Shown here: positions 1-6,513 of the stretch, piece after piece | Position numbering within the stretch: position 1 is the first letter of the stretch | Layout of the letters: every line of letters begins with the position of its first letter | NCBI GenBank assembly: GCA_003229915.1 | Contig: QIGA01000174.1 | Coordinates: 1 to 8,087 of the forward strand | Reading direction: 5' to 3' | Source: Chloroflexota bacterium | Lineage (GTDB): Bacteria > Chloroflexota > Dehalococcoidia > SZUA-161 | Length of the DNA: 8,087 nucleotides | The notes under the pieces: model-generated | Database searches by the model: none | Seen by the model: the letters and a program-made list of their open reading frames with translations, nothing else | What the model was told of the DNA's origin: nothing | Translations under genes and position numbers: made by a program

Positions 1-163
1 AGCGATCAGAACACCAGTCAGTTGCTACATCTCAGTCTAAGGGTGGTGGGAGCGCGGGGTGTAGGGGCGTTCCATGGAACGCCCTAACGCCTGTGAGATT
101 GCTTCGCTGCGCTCGCAATGACACCCAAAACTCTGATTTTTATAGCCAATCGCTATTTCGGGG
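1..163. repeat. MITE-like repeat element, copy 1 (left end cut by window)
   Basis: Positions 1-112 match 7976-8087 without gaps, with three differences (at 21, 93 and 97). The right end, 149-163, reads ATCGCTATTTCGGGG, the exact reverse complement of the left end of copy 2 (7967-7981). The two partial copies therefore define an element of about 172 bp with 15-bp terminal inverted repeats. Inside are a perfect 20-bp palindrome, GGGCGTTCCATGGAACGCCC (65-84), and a stretch at 97-122 containing ATTGC...GCAAT, of a type common as dispersed repeats in bacterial genomes. I see no coding capacity. Non-autonomous mobile element is an inference from the inverted ends; a target duplication cannot be tested because the other end lies outside the window. 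Confidence 0.8.
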
Positions 164-164
164 G

Positions 165-285
165 CCAAACAAACTGTTGACTCGGTGGGCATGATTGAGA
201 AAGGGCCGGTTGGCGGTGCCTGTATTTTTCATGCCTTCATTCCGACCAAGGCACTGGTTCATGCGGCGCGGGCATACAAAGGGAG
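165..285 (+). pseudogene. Fragment of FAD-dependent disulfide oxidoreductase (dihydrolipoamide dehydrogenase/mercuric reductase type)
   Basis: The frame containing the ATG at 191 reads IEKGPVGGACIFHAFIPTKA and then LVHAARAYK. This matches the conserved N-terminal redox motif of the pyridine nucleotide-disulfide oxidoreductase family (E-x-G-x-GG-x-C-x4-C-IP-[ST]-K-A-L). Only about 40 codons remain: the FAD-binding GxGxxG region that should precede it is missing, with the repeat element ending at 163 instead. The frame stops at 311-313, far short of the usual 450 or so residues. The second redox cysteine is Phe (TTC at 236-238, one base from TGC), as expected of a decayed copy. The motif match is distinctive; which subfamily it came from cannot be decided from this scrap. 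Confidence 0.7.
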
Positions 286-371
286 TTTAGAGCCAGTGCC
301 ATTGACCGAATAACGATATTCAGGAAGCACTACACCAGGCACTAGGTAAACCTGCCTTAGAGGAGGCCCCG

Positions 372-1100
372 ATGTCGCGGAATATCCAGAGCAGTGCTTC
401 CCTTTCATCAGGTCAGCACAATCCACGGATGAGCACTGTAGCATCTTCGGAGTGGATCGATGTCTCGGTTCCTGTGCGGAACGGGATGGTGCACTGGCCC
501 AGCGATCCCCCCTTCCAGATCGAGCGCATACATGACATGCAGCGTGGAGACAAATCCAACCTCTCAAGAGTTGTCATGGGGGCACACACGGGCACGCACA
601 TGGACGCACCGCTCCACTTCATCGCAAATGGCAAGGGCATCGATGAGATGCCGCTGGACGCTTCCATAGGCCAGGCGCGTGTGATCGAGATACGGGACAC
701 GGAGTCCATAAAGCCCGAAGAGCTCAAACAACACCGGATCCGACGAGGCGAGCGCCTCCTGTTCAAGACCCTGAACTCCTTGCGGGGCTGGCAGACTGAC
801 AGCTTTATAGAGGACTTCGTATTCATTTCAAAGGAGGCGGCGCACTTCCTCGCCCAACGCGGGGTGGCGCTTGTTGGGGTTGATTACCTCTCCGTAGGAG
901 GCTTCAAGCGCGACGGCCCTGAAATACATCTTGCACTACTTGAAGCAGGGATTTGGGTCATCGAGGGTCTCAATCTTTCACAGGTCACGCCAGGCAAGTA
1001 CGACCTTATCTGCCTACCCATCAAGCTCGCCCAAGGCGAAGGCGCACCTGCGCGTGCGGTTTTGCGCCCTATCGGTACAGGCCGTAGACAGCGAAAGTGA
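372..1100 (+). CDS. Cyclase family protein (kynurenine formamidase-like metal-dependent hydrolase)
   Basis: A 242-residue protein of the cyclase/KynB superfamily, whose members are Zn- or Mn-dependent hydrolases of amides, formamides or lactones. The family signature is complete: HTGTHMDAPLHF at residues 72-83 supplies the expected metal ligands His72, His76 and Asp78. His186 and Glu198 later in the chain fit the catalytic His/Glu positions, and VGVDYLSV (168-175) is the usual core strand. The start at 372 is chosen because AGAGGAGG (359-366) sits five bases upstream; the internal ATG at 429 has no such site, although the first 25 residues look poorly conserved. No signal peptide is visible, so it is probably cytosolic. 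It is followed closely by the 6-phosphogluconate dehydrogenase and is probably co-transcribed with it. Substrate unknown: there is no tryptophan-catabolism gene nearby, so I do not call it kynB. Confidence 0.9.
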   Translation: MSRNIQSSASLSSGQHNPRMSTVASSEWIDVSVPVRNGMVHWPSDPPFQIERIHDMQRGDKSNLSRVVMGAHTGTHMDAPLHFIANGKGIDEMPLDASIGQARVIEIRDTESIKPEELKQHRIRRGERLLFKTLNSLRGWQTDSFIEDFVFISKEAAHFLAQRGVALVGVDYLSVGGFKRDGPEIHLALLEAGIWVIEGLNLSQVTPGKYDLICLPIKLAQGEGAPARAVLRPIGTGRRQRK

Positions 1101-1111
1101 AGGGGGATGAC

Positions 1112-2071
1112 ATGGCAGACTTCAAACGAGAATTCGGAATAGTCGGATTGGGAAAGATGGGGGCTAATCTTGCTTTGCAGGCCCTGGAAAAGGGAATGCA
1201 GGTGGTCGGTTTCGACCTGAAGAAGGTGCCCGAAGAGCTAGTAAACGCTGGCGTCACTCAGATTGATGGCCTCGAGGGTTTCCGTGAGAAGCTCACGCCG
1301 CCGCGCGCCGTGTTCGTCTATATTCCCGCTGGACCCGCAGTTGATCGCGCTATCGACGACCTCATCGCACACCTGGACAAGGGTGACATTCTGGTCGATG
1401 GGGGAAACTCCTATTGGGGCGACTCAATCCGCCGCTACAGGAGACTCTCCGAAAAAGGAATCAACTTCATTGACCTGGGAACAAGCGGCGGCGTGGAGGG
1501 AGCGCGCCACGGCGCATGCTTTATGGCGGGCGGTGATAAAGATGCGATAGCTCGAATTGAGCCGTTGTTGCTGGAACTTGCCACTCCCGGCGGGTATGTT
1601 CACGCTGGCCCGCCAGGCGCGGGGCACTTCACGAAGCTCGTCCATAACGGAATCGAGTTCGGGATGTTGCAGGCGATAGGAGAGGGTATCAACCTGCTCG
1701 AAAGCTACCGGGACAAACTCGACATTGCCGAGGTTCTCCGATGCTGGCGTCATGGCTCAGTAATCCGGTCATGGCTCATAGACCTCATTGAGGCAGCATA
1801 TCGGGCTGAGGGAGGCCTTGACAGTATTCCCCCCTATGTAGAGGATACCGGCGAGGTGAACTGGCTGGTCAACGATGCCATTCGAATGGAGGTCCCGGTA
1901 CCAGTCATTTCCCAAGCGGTCATGCAGCTTATTGCGTCACGGGACGACAACAAGAACTGGGCCCGAGCGATAGCGATGATGCGCCACGGCTTCGGTGGCC
2001 ATCCCTACGGCACAGATGAGCCGATTGCCCGAGAGCGCCGGGAGGGACGTGTCGGCGACTTCTTTCGCTAG
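1112..2071 (+). CDS. gnd: 6-phosphogluconate dehydrogenase, decarboxylating (short form)
   Basis: Oxidative decarboxylation of 6-phosphogluconate to ribulose 5-phosphate in the pentose phosphate pathway; cytosolic. The 319-residue length fits the short bacterial class rather than the roughly 470-residue class. Visible motifs are the Rossmann GLGKMG (residues 12-17), the substrate loop DGGNSYWGDS (96-105), GTSGGVEGARHG (123-134) and GPPGAGHFTKLVHNGIEFG (166-184), which includes the expected catalytic Lys175, Asn179 and Glu182. Asp35 at the end of the second strand (VVGFDLKK) suggests NAD rather than NADP preference; this is an inference. The ATG at 1112 is preferred because AGGGGG (1101-1106) lies five bases before it. 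An in-frame GTG at 1097 overlaps the stop of the upstream cyclase gene and would add five residues, but it has no good ribosome site. The 11-base gap to that gene suggests one transcript. Confidence 0.93.
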   Translation: MADFKREFGIVGLGKMGANLALQALEKGMQVVGFDLKKVPEELVNAGVTQIDGLEGFREKLTPPRAVFVYIPAGPAVDRAIDDLIAHLDKGDILVDGGNSYWGDSIRRYRRLSEKGINFIDLGTSGGVEGARHGACFMAGGDKDAIARIEPLLLELATPGGYVHAGPPGAGHFTKLVHNGIEFGMLQAIGEGINLLESYRDKLDIAEVLRCWRHGSVIRSWLIDLIEAAYRAEGGLDSIPPYVEDTGEVNWLVNDAIRMEVPVPVISQAVMQLIASRDDNKNWARAIAMMRHGFGGHPYGTDEPIARERREGRVGDFFR

Positions 2072-2136
2072 GAAAACCTCAATCGCTGTCCCTGATAGGC
2101 AGGACTGCGTATTCGGGCCCGCCTCTCAGTACCTTT

Positions 2137-3939
2137 CTACTTACGCTTTCCTTCCTTCAGGGCGCTGGTCAGTTCGAGCCCGGTGATGATAACTCCCAGG
2201 TGGGTGAGCGCCTGAGGGAAGTTGCCCAGTGCTTCTCCCGTGGAAGGGTCAATCATTTCGGGCAGAAGTCCCAAATGGTTGCTGTAGCCAACCAATCTTT
2301 CGTACAGGGCCACAGCCTCCTCCAGCCTGCCCATTCTAAGCAGGCTCCTTACGAGCCAGAACGAACACCACAGAAATGCTCCCTCCGTTCCGCTGAGTCC
2401 ATCATCGGTCTCATCGGTTCTATATCTGCGCAACAGACCATTCCAGCTTAGCTCTTCCACAGTGCGTTCGATGGTTGACGTAATCCGTTCATCGGAGATC
2501 GGCAAGAAGTCAAAGAAAGTCATCAGGAGATTGCTCGCATCCAGGGCTGTGGTGCCATAGTGCTGGGTAAAGGCTTGCCGCTCCGGGTTCCAGCCCTTGG
2601 TCAGTATGTCCTCCCTAATCTCCTGCGCCGCCTTTCGCCAGCGCTTCAAGTTCTTTCTGTGCCCCAGTTTCTCCGCTATTTTGATCCCCCTGTCCACAGC
2701 TACCCAGCACATGAACTTGGAGTGGACAAAATGATAGGGGCCACCCCTTATCTCCCAGATGCCCTGATCAGGCCACTTCCAGAGTATGCATGCGGCGTCC
2801 ACAAAGCTCTCCAGCAGTCCCCAGGTGCGGCGCGTGATTCGCCCGCCGATATTGAGATACTCATAAGCAGCTTCAAGAACCTCGCCAAAAACATCCAACT
2901 GGCGCTGCCGATAGGCATCATTACCTATGCGAACCGGCTGGGAATTACGGTATCCCTTGAAATGATCCAGTTCCTGCTCATTAAGGGGGTCCTCAAAGTC
3001 GATGTCATAGAGAATCTGGGTCTTGGGGCCGCACTTGACGCAAACAGTCAGCAGCCAGTTCATGAATCCCCTGGCTTCATCGGCATGGCCCAGATGGAAA
3101 AAGGCAGTCAGCGTCAGCGAGGCATCACGTAGCCATGTAAAGCGATAGTCCCAGTTGCGTTCTCCGCCTATCTGCTCAGGAAGAGAGGTGGTGGGAGCAG
3201 CTATGATAGCACCTGTTGGGGAATACACCAGCAGATGTAGAGTCAGATACGAGCGCACTATGGCATCCCGCCACGGTCCAGTGAAAGTGCAGTCCTCTGC
3301 TTTCCGTTGCCAGTAGGCCATCGTACGCTCCAGCTTGCCGGGTGAACCATACCTGTCCGGGTGTCGCGGCTGAGCCGAACCATAGCGCAGAACGAAGGCA
3401 GCCTTCTGTCCCTGCGCAAGCGTGAAGCTGGCGATGGCCGTATTTCCATTGACGGCAAATGGAATACTCGAAGAGAGTGTTGCCGCCTCCGCCTCTCTCC
3501 GCGCTACCACGCCATATTTCGAGGCGCTCATCGAGGTCTCGCCTCTGGCATAGTTCAGCCTCGGTTCAAACACAACCTCCAGCGGCATCTGCCCCTCACT
3601 GCACTCCACCAGCCTATGGATCTCAGTGACATGGGCTAGTCTGCGAGGAGAGGTTCGGTAGCAAGGCATGAAATCAATTACCTTCGCCGTTCCTGTCCCT
3701 GTCCGGAAAGTGGTTTCAAGAACGTTGGAATTGGGGAGGTAGGCCTGATGAGATTGAAAGGGCGTCTGCGGCTTGATATGAAATCTGCCCCCTTTCTCAT
3801 CATCCAGTATGGCGGCAAAGATGCTGGGGGAGTCGAACCGCGGCAGGCAGCACCAATCAACGGAGCCATCAGTACTTACCAGAGCGGCAGCATGGCTATT
3901 GCCAATCAGCCCGTATTCCCCGATATTCTTGTACGCCAT
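2137..3939 (-). CDS. Glycoside hydrolase family 15 protein (glucoamylase/trehalase type)
   Basis: A 600-residue protein with the two-part organisation of bacterial GH15 enzymes. The N-terminal beta domain starts with IGEYGLIGNSHAAALVSTDG and DWCCLPRFDSPS (about 6-39). The (alpha/alpha)6 barrel begins near residue 220 and contains RNWDYRFTWLRDAS (261-274). The general acid is probably Glu396 (GIWEIRGG) and the base Glu561 (GLLPEMIDPSTGE), both at family-typical places. GH15 members release glucose from starch-type glucans, or split trehalose or isomaltose; the substrate cannot be read from sequence. No signal peptide is seen, so an intracellular enzyme acting on storage glucan or trehalose is likely. 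The start is supported by AGGAGGAAAG directly upstream (complement of 3941-3950). It converges on the 6-phosphogluconate dehydrogenase gene and lies 57 bases downstream of the TSUP transporter gene on the same strand. Confidence 0.93.
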   Translation of the reverse strand: MAYKNIGEYGLIGNSHAAALVSTDGSVDWCCLPRFDSPSIFAAILDDEKGGRFHIKPQTPFQSHQAYLPNSNVLETTFRTGTGTAKVIDFMPCYRTSPRRLAHVTEIHRLVECSEGQMPLEVVFEPRLNYARGETSMSASKYGVVARREAEAATLSSSIPFAVNGNTAIASFTLAQGQKAAFVLRYGSAQPRHPDRYGSPGKLERTMAYWQRKAEDCTFTGPWRDAIVRSYLTLHLLVYSPTGAIIAAPTTSLPEQIGGERNWDYRFTWLRDASLTLTAFFHLGHADEARGFMNWLLTVCVKCGPKTQILYDIDFEDPLNEQELDHFKGYRNSQPVRIGNDAYRQRQLDVFGEVLEAAYEYLNIGGRITRRTWGLLESFVDAACILWKWPDQGIWEIRGGPYHFVHSKFMCWVAVDRGIKIAEKLGHRKNLKRWRKAAQEIREDILTKGWNPERQAFTQHYGTTALDASNLLMTFFDFLPISDERITSTIERTVEELSWNGLLRRYRTDETDDGLSGTEGAFLWCSFWLVRSLLRMGRLEEAVALYERLVGYSNHLGLLPEMIDPSTGEALGNFPQALTHLGVIITGLELTSALKEGKRK

Positions 3940-3996
3940 TCTTTCCTCCTACACCAGCGAGCGATATCTCGCCCCAATAACGCTGGCTCTACTTCT

Positions 3997-4833
3997 TCAA
4001 TCCAGTGCCTGCATCACGATCACCAGTACCCCTATGGCCAGGAACAGGGTGGCGAGGATCCGTTCCGCAATATGTTCTGGCACCTTCCCCGCAAGTCGAG
4101 GCCCTATCTGAGCCCCAACAATGACCCCAGGAACGGACCAGACCACCACATACCACGCTGGCTCGGCAACCAGAGCGTGCACACCGGCGGCAAAGAAAAC
4201 TGTAATGGTGAGAACAAAGATGGTGGTGGCCACGGCCACGCGGGGCGGGATGTGGCAGCGCAGCATAAGCTGCGTGGTGGTAGTCTCGGGCAAGCCTGCG
4301 CTCATCAACCCCGTGAGGAAAGCGCCTATTCCCGCCAGGGTAATCCCAATAGGGCGCTTACACGTGCGATACGAGTATGTGTTGCCGTCGCGAGCCCGAA
4401 TTACCGTCATCCCACTCGATTGATCCCAGGCTGGCGCGACGGGCAGGTTGCCCTTCTGGGTGCTGTGATACAGCACTACCACCGCCAGTACAAACAGAGC
4501 TGTCCCGAGGACGATCTGCAATATGCTAGGCTCAACCCGATGTGCCACAAAAGATCCGCCAACAGCCGCCGGAACCGCTGCCACCAGGAGGAAACGCACA
4601 GTCTTATAATCGACCACGCGTTGACGCGCATAGTTGAAAGCGCCGAAGCTTGTGCCAAATAGCTCAGTTATAAGGCCAGCGCCAATGGCCTGAGCAGGCT
4701 CAAGCCCTACTGCCAAAAGGAAAAAAGGGCTGAAGAACAAGGCCCCACTAATCCCCGATGCCAAGGCAATAGTGGCGATACCCATCGATACTGGAAAGAC
4801 CCACCATACACCTAATACCTGGGACGTATCCAT
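3997..4833 (-). CDS. Sulfite exporter TauE/SafE (TSUP) family membrane transporter
   Basis: A 278-residue integral membrane protein with about eight hydrophobic segments (roughly 11-41, 44-66, 79-97, 103-122, 161-181, 197-222, 226-243 and 257-275). A hydrophilic loop at 123-160 splits it into two halves, the TSUP arrangement. The halves carry related glycine-rich motifs: SGISGALFFSPFFLLAVGLE near 26-45 and TGLMSAGLPETTTTQLML near 174-191. Known family members move sulfite, sulfoacetate, other organosulfur anions or thiosulfate across the cytoplasmic membrane; this one's substrate is unknown and no sulfur-metabolism gene is adjacent. The ATG start at 4833 is preceded only by a weak purine stretch (GAG...GAT). 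The GH15 gene follows after 57 bases on the same strand, so co-transcription is possible but the functional link is not obvious. Confidence 0.88.
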   Translation of the reverse strand: MDTSQVLGVWWVFPVSMGIATIALASGISGALFFSPFFLLAVGLEPAQAIGAGLITELFGTSFGAFNYARQRVVDYKTVRFLLVAAVPAAVGGSFVAHRVEPSILQIVLGTALFVLAVVVLYHSTQKGNLPVAPAWDQSSGMTVIRARDGNTYSYRTCKRPIGITLAGIGAFLTGLMSAGLPETTTTQLMLRCHIPPRVAVATTIFVLTITVFFAAGVHALVAEPAWYVVVWSVPGVIVGAQIGPRLAGKVPEHIAERILATLFLAIGVLVIVMQALD

Positions 4834-4930
4834 ATTATCTCGAACTCTCTGGCGCTAATCTTTTCTCAGCAGATCGGGGCGCGAGCCAGCCGGGGCTCCA
4901 ATCATTCCAAGCCGAGGCAGCCTTGGCAGC

Positions 4931-5002
4931 GATAGCAGCCACATGCCCAGCGAGAACGAGTCAACAATCGCCCGTCTCCAAGATCAGCACGTGGCTGCTA
5001 TC
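4931..5002. repeat. Long-armed inverted repeat in intergenic region
   Basis: GATAGCAGCCAC (4931-4942) and GTGGCTGCTATC (4991-5002) are exact 12-bp reverse complements separated by 48 bases. After one mismatch, pairing continues for three bases (TGC 4944-4946 with GCA 4987-4989). It lies in the roughly 240-base gap between the lipoprotein stop and the TSUP start. No T-tract follows either arm, so it is not a standard terminator. It could be a structured leader of the TSUP mRNA, an attachment-type site or the ends of a tiny decayed element; I cannot decide among these. Confidence 0.6.
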
Positions 5003-5057
5003 CACCGCAGCTATTATCGATGCCTGGCGGAGGCGCTTCTTCCAGAGATTTTCGTAA

Positions 5058-5073
5058 AAGGGCCTTCGCCCCT
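5058..5073 (-). terminator. Intrinsic terminator candidate after the lipoprotein gene
   Basis: On the minus strand AGGGGC-GAAG-GCCCTT forms a six-pair stem (one G-T pair) with a four-base loop, and the T run (complement of 5056-5059) overlaps the end of the stem. It begins immediately after the TAG stop at 5074-5076. The T-tract is short, so it may be weak. It would separate the lipoprotein transcript from the TSUP/GH15 genes further downstream. Confidence 0.45.
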
Positions 5074-5973
5074 CTACTCTACCACTTCGGCAGCGCCAAC
5101 ACTGATGTCCTCAAACATTATGTGTAGGAATGGCTGTTCCACGCCATTCGGCAGGATGAATCCTGTAGGCACAGGGCTACCCGCTGGTCCCTGTGCGGTA
5201 AGCTCCGTTGGGGGCAGGATCAGGTGGAAGTTGACCCGGCTGTTGTCCACCCCATCGTCGAAGACTATTTCATAGTTCTCATCCCGAACGTCGCTGGTCA
5301 GCATGGCATGAACCAACCTGTTGGTAGCCACTACCTCTCCATCGACAGAAAGCTCCGCTTTGCCCCAAAAAGCCACAGATGTGTATACCTGGGGCATAAG
5401 CTTCGTCCCCAGTCCCGTCCTCCCATGATGGATCACGTTGGTGGCCACACCTCCGAAGAAGGGATGGTCCGGGCCTCGGGGGAGAACTGAGCCAACGGTT
5501 ACTTTATACTCTGTACCATCGGGACCAGTGAAGGTAGCGGTGAGGTCAAGCGTATCACTGGTGCTGGCCCCATCGACAAAGGTGGCATCGGCAGCATCAA
5601 GAGACAAGCTGCCTGTCACCACTTTGAAATTGTCGGAGAAAGCAGTTGGCATGGCTGTAGTTGTATAGGCAGTGCCATCCTCGTTGGTCATCCGCGCTGA
5701 CAAGGGAAGTCCGACGCCATCCTCAAACCCCAGGGGTTGATCCGGGGTGCCGAAGATACCAGGATCAAGTTTTCTCGGCCCAGGTAGTATCCAACGCACA
5801 TCTTTGCCACTTTCTTGAGACACCGATACTGTTACCGGGCCCCCGATCAGCTTGCCGGCTTCGAATTCGACCGCCTCGGTGGAAGCTCCACACGCCGACA
5901 GAATCAGAAGCGAGGCTAGCGGTGTGGCAAGGAATAGGTACTTCCAACGCCCCAGAATACTCAGAATACTCAC
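5074..5973 (-). CDS. Predicted lipoprotein of unknown function
   Basis: A 299-residue secreted protein. The N-terminus has basic residues (GRWKY), a hydrophobic stretch and the lipobox LSAC with the acceptor Cys at residue 28, so it should be lipidated and exposed outside the cytoplasmic membrane. The mature part is rich in Thr, Ser, Gly, Val and Asp with alternating hydrophobic runs, suggesting beta structure, and holds a distinctive stretch HHGRTGLGTKLMPQVYTSVA followed by FWGKAELSVDGEV. I recognise no catalytic motif or named family. The GTG start at 5973 is chosen because AAGGAGG (complement of 5980-5986) sits six bases before it. The same frame extends back to a GTG at 5997, but that would place the ribosome site inside the gene. 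The first codons carry a tandem 9-bp duplication (5954-5962 and 5963-5971) that encodes SIL twice. It seems to be a single-gene unit. Confidence 0.85.
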   Translation of the reverse strand: MSILSILGRWKYLFLATPLASLLILSACGASTEAVEFEAGKLIGGPVTVSVSQESGKDVRWILPGPRKLDPGIFGTPDQPLGFEDGVGLPLSARMTNEDGTAYTTTAMPTAFSDNFKVVTGSLSLDAADATFVDGASTSDTLDLTATFTGPDGTEYKVTVGSVLPRGPDHPFFGGVATNVIHHGRTGLGTKLMPQVYTSVAFWGKAELSVDGEVVATNRLVHAMLTSDVRDENYEIVFDDGVDNSRVNFHLILPPTELTAQGPAGSPVPTGFILPNGVEQPFLHIMFEDISVGAAEVVE

Positions 5974-6260
5974 GGTTTGCCTCCTTGTGGGTGTCACTCA
6001 CCCGATTTCTCTTCATCCTTCCGAACTTGAATCCCTCAACCTAAAATCCTTGTTCGAAATCTCGACGGAAGCGGCTCCTACCTTCTCGTCAGAATGAAGG
6101 CTGTATAAATGGTACTAGCATGGGCATGGAAAAGTCATAAAAAAGGAGAGGAAAATGTTAAAGATTTATCACATTCTTGAGATTTAAATGCGCTTATTCT
6201 ATCCAGACCCCCAAACACAGCCCCACTAACCATCCTAGAGTGCCCGAAAACGTCGTTGGT
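5974..6260. other. Non-coding stretch upstream of the lipoprotein gene
   Basis: No gene with recognisable content on either strand. It must hold the lipoprotein promoter, but I find no convincing -35/-10 pair on the minus strand. On the plus strand, an A/G-rich ribosome-site-like run (AAAAAAGGAGAGG, ending at 6151) lies just before ATG at 6155. That ATG opens only a 10-codon frame (MLKIYHILEI, stop at 6185-6187), which is either a chance frame or the surviving start of a lost gene. The rest is featureless. Confidence 0.4.
5980..5986 (-). promoter_or_regulatory. Ribosome binding site that fixes the lipoprotein start
   Basis: AAGGAGG on the minus strand, six bases ahead of GTG at 5973. It is close to a full anti-16S complement and argues for the shorter 299-residue product over the 307-residue frame beginning at 5997. 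Confidence 0.8.
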
Positions 6261-6356
6261 GTCGCGCTGTGCGCATTCCATCTGAAGCGTGGTGTGATCG
6301 ATGTCGAATTGTTCCGAAAACAGACTCCTAATGTGTCTAGCCATGCCCTTCTCCAA
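6261..6356 (-). pseudogene. C-terminal fragment of cation diffusion facilitator (CDF) transporter
   Basis: The minus-strand frame reads LEKGMARHIRSLFSEQF then DIDHTTLQMEC. This matches the end of the cytoplasmic domain of CDF-family metal exporters (CzcD/ZitB/FieF type), where a helix (hxIRxLLxExFxI) leads into the final strand (xHxTxQxE). The four to six membrane helices and most of the cytoplasmic domain are absent. Going upstream, the match stops within two bases of a dispersed hairpin repeat at 6358. Downstream the frame runs past the expected end without family-like sequence to a stop at 6135. It is a non-functional remnant, and the parent metal specificity cannot be read. Confidence 0.6.
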
Positions 6357-6357
6357 T

Positions 6358-6383
6358 GTCACTCCCGCACAAGCGGGAATGAC
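6358..6383. repeat. Dispersed hairpin repeat, copy A
   Basis: GTCACTCCCGC-ACAA-GCGGGAATGAC: 11-base arms with one mismatch and a four-base loop. On the minus strand it translates as VIPACAGVT, the spurious peptide family typical of widely dispersed intergenic REP-like repeats. It directly abuts the CDF remnant. Confidence 0.75.
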
Positions 6384-6414
6384 ATGAGGGATCTCTCGAC
6401 GGGAAACCCCCGAT

Positions 6415-6438
6415 GTCATCCTCGCGCAAGCGGGGATC
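6415..6438. repeat. Dispersed hairpin repeat, copy B
   Basis: A second, diverged copy in the same orientation as copy A: GTCATCCTCGC-GCAA-GCGGGGAT, with the inner eight bases of each arm pairing with one mismatch. Its minus-strand translation is WIPACARMT. The two copies are about 57 bases apart start to start, which suggests a duplicated or tandemly arranged repeat unit. Confidence 0.7.
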
Positions 6439-6465
6439 CAAAACTGACAACCTCCATTTTCAGAA

Positions 6466-6503
6466 CAATCCACCATGCCGATTGCAACCGGCATGGTGGA
6501 TTG
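6466..6503. repeat. Perfect 15-bp inverted repeat
   Basis: CAATCCACCATGCCG (6466-6480), an eight-base loop ATTGCAAC, then CGGCATGGTGGATTG (6489-6503), an exact reverse complement. It would form a very stable hairpin on either strand. There is no clear T-run on either side, so it is not a textbook terminator. It sits between the dispersed repeats and the antiporter remnant, and probably belongs to the repeat cluster or is a terminator-like element for transcripts from either side. Confidence 0.8.
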
Positions 6504-6513
6504 CTGTCAAAGC

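Noticed and set aside
302..330. Promoter for the cyclase gene beginning with TTGACC at 302-307
   Set aside because: No acceptable -10 hexamer 16-18 bases downstream.
2072..2136. Shared terminator between the convergent 6PGDH and GH15 genes
   Set aside because: No stem with a T-run on either strand could be found by eye.
3748..4662. 304-residue open frame on the plus strand
   Set aside because: It runs antisense across the ends of two convincing genes (GH15 and TSUP), has biased composition rich in His, Arg, Pro and Gln, and shows no family motif or ribosome site. It is a shadow frame.
5974..5997. Eight-residue N-terminal extension of the lipoprotein
   Set aside because: It would place the strong AAGGAGG site inside the coding region; GTG at 5973 has ideal spacing from it.
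6135..6494. 119-residue minus-strand open frame as a real gene
   Set aside because: Its first part is translated hairpin repeat (WIPACARMT, VIPACAGVT) and only about 30 residues resemble a CDF tail. It is a chance fusion of repeats and a gene remnant.
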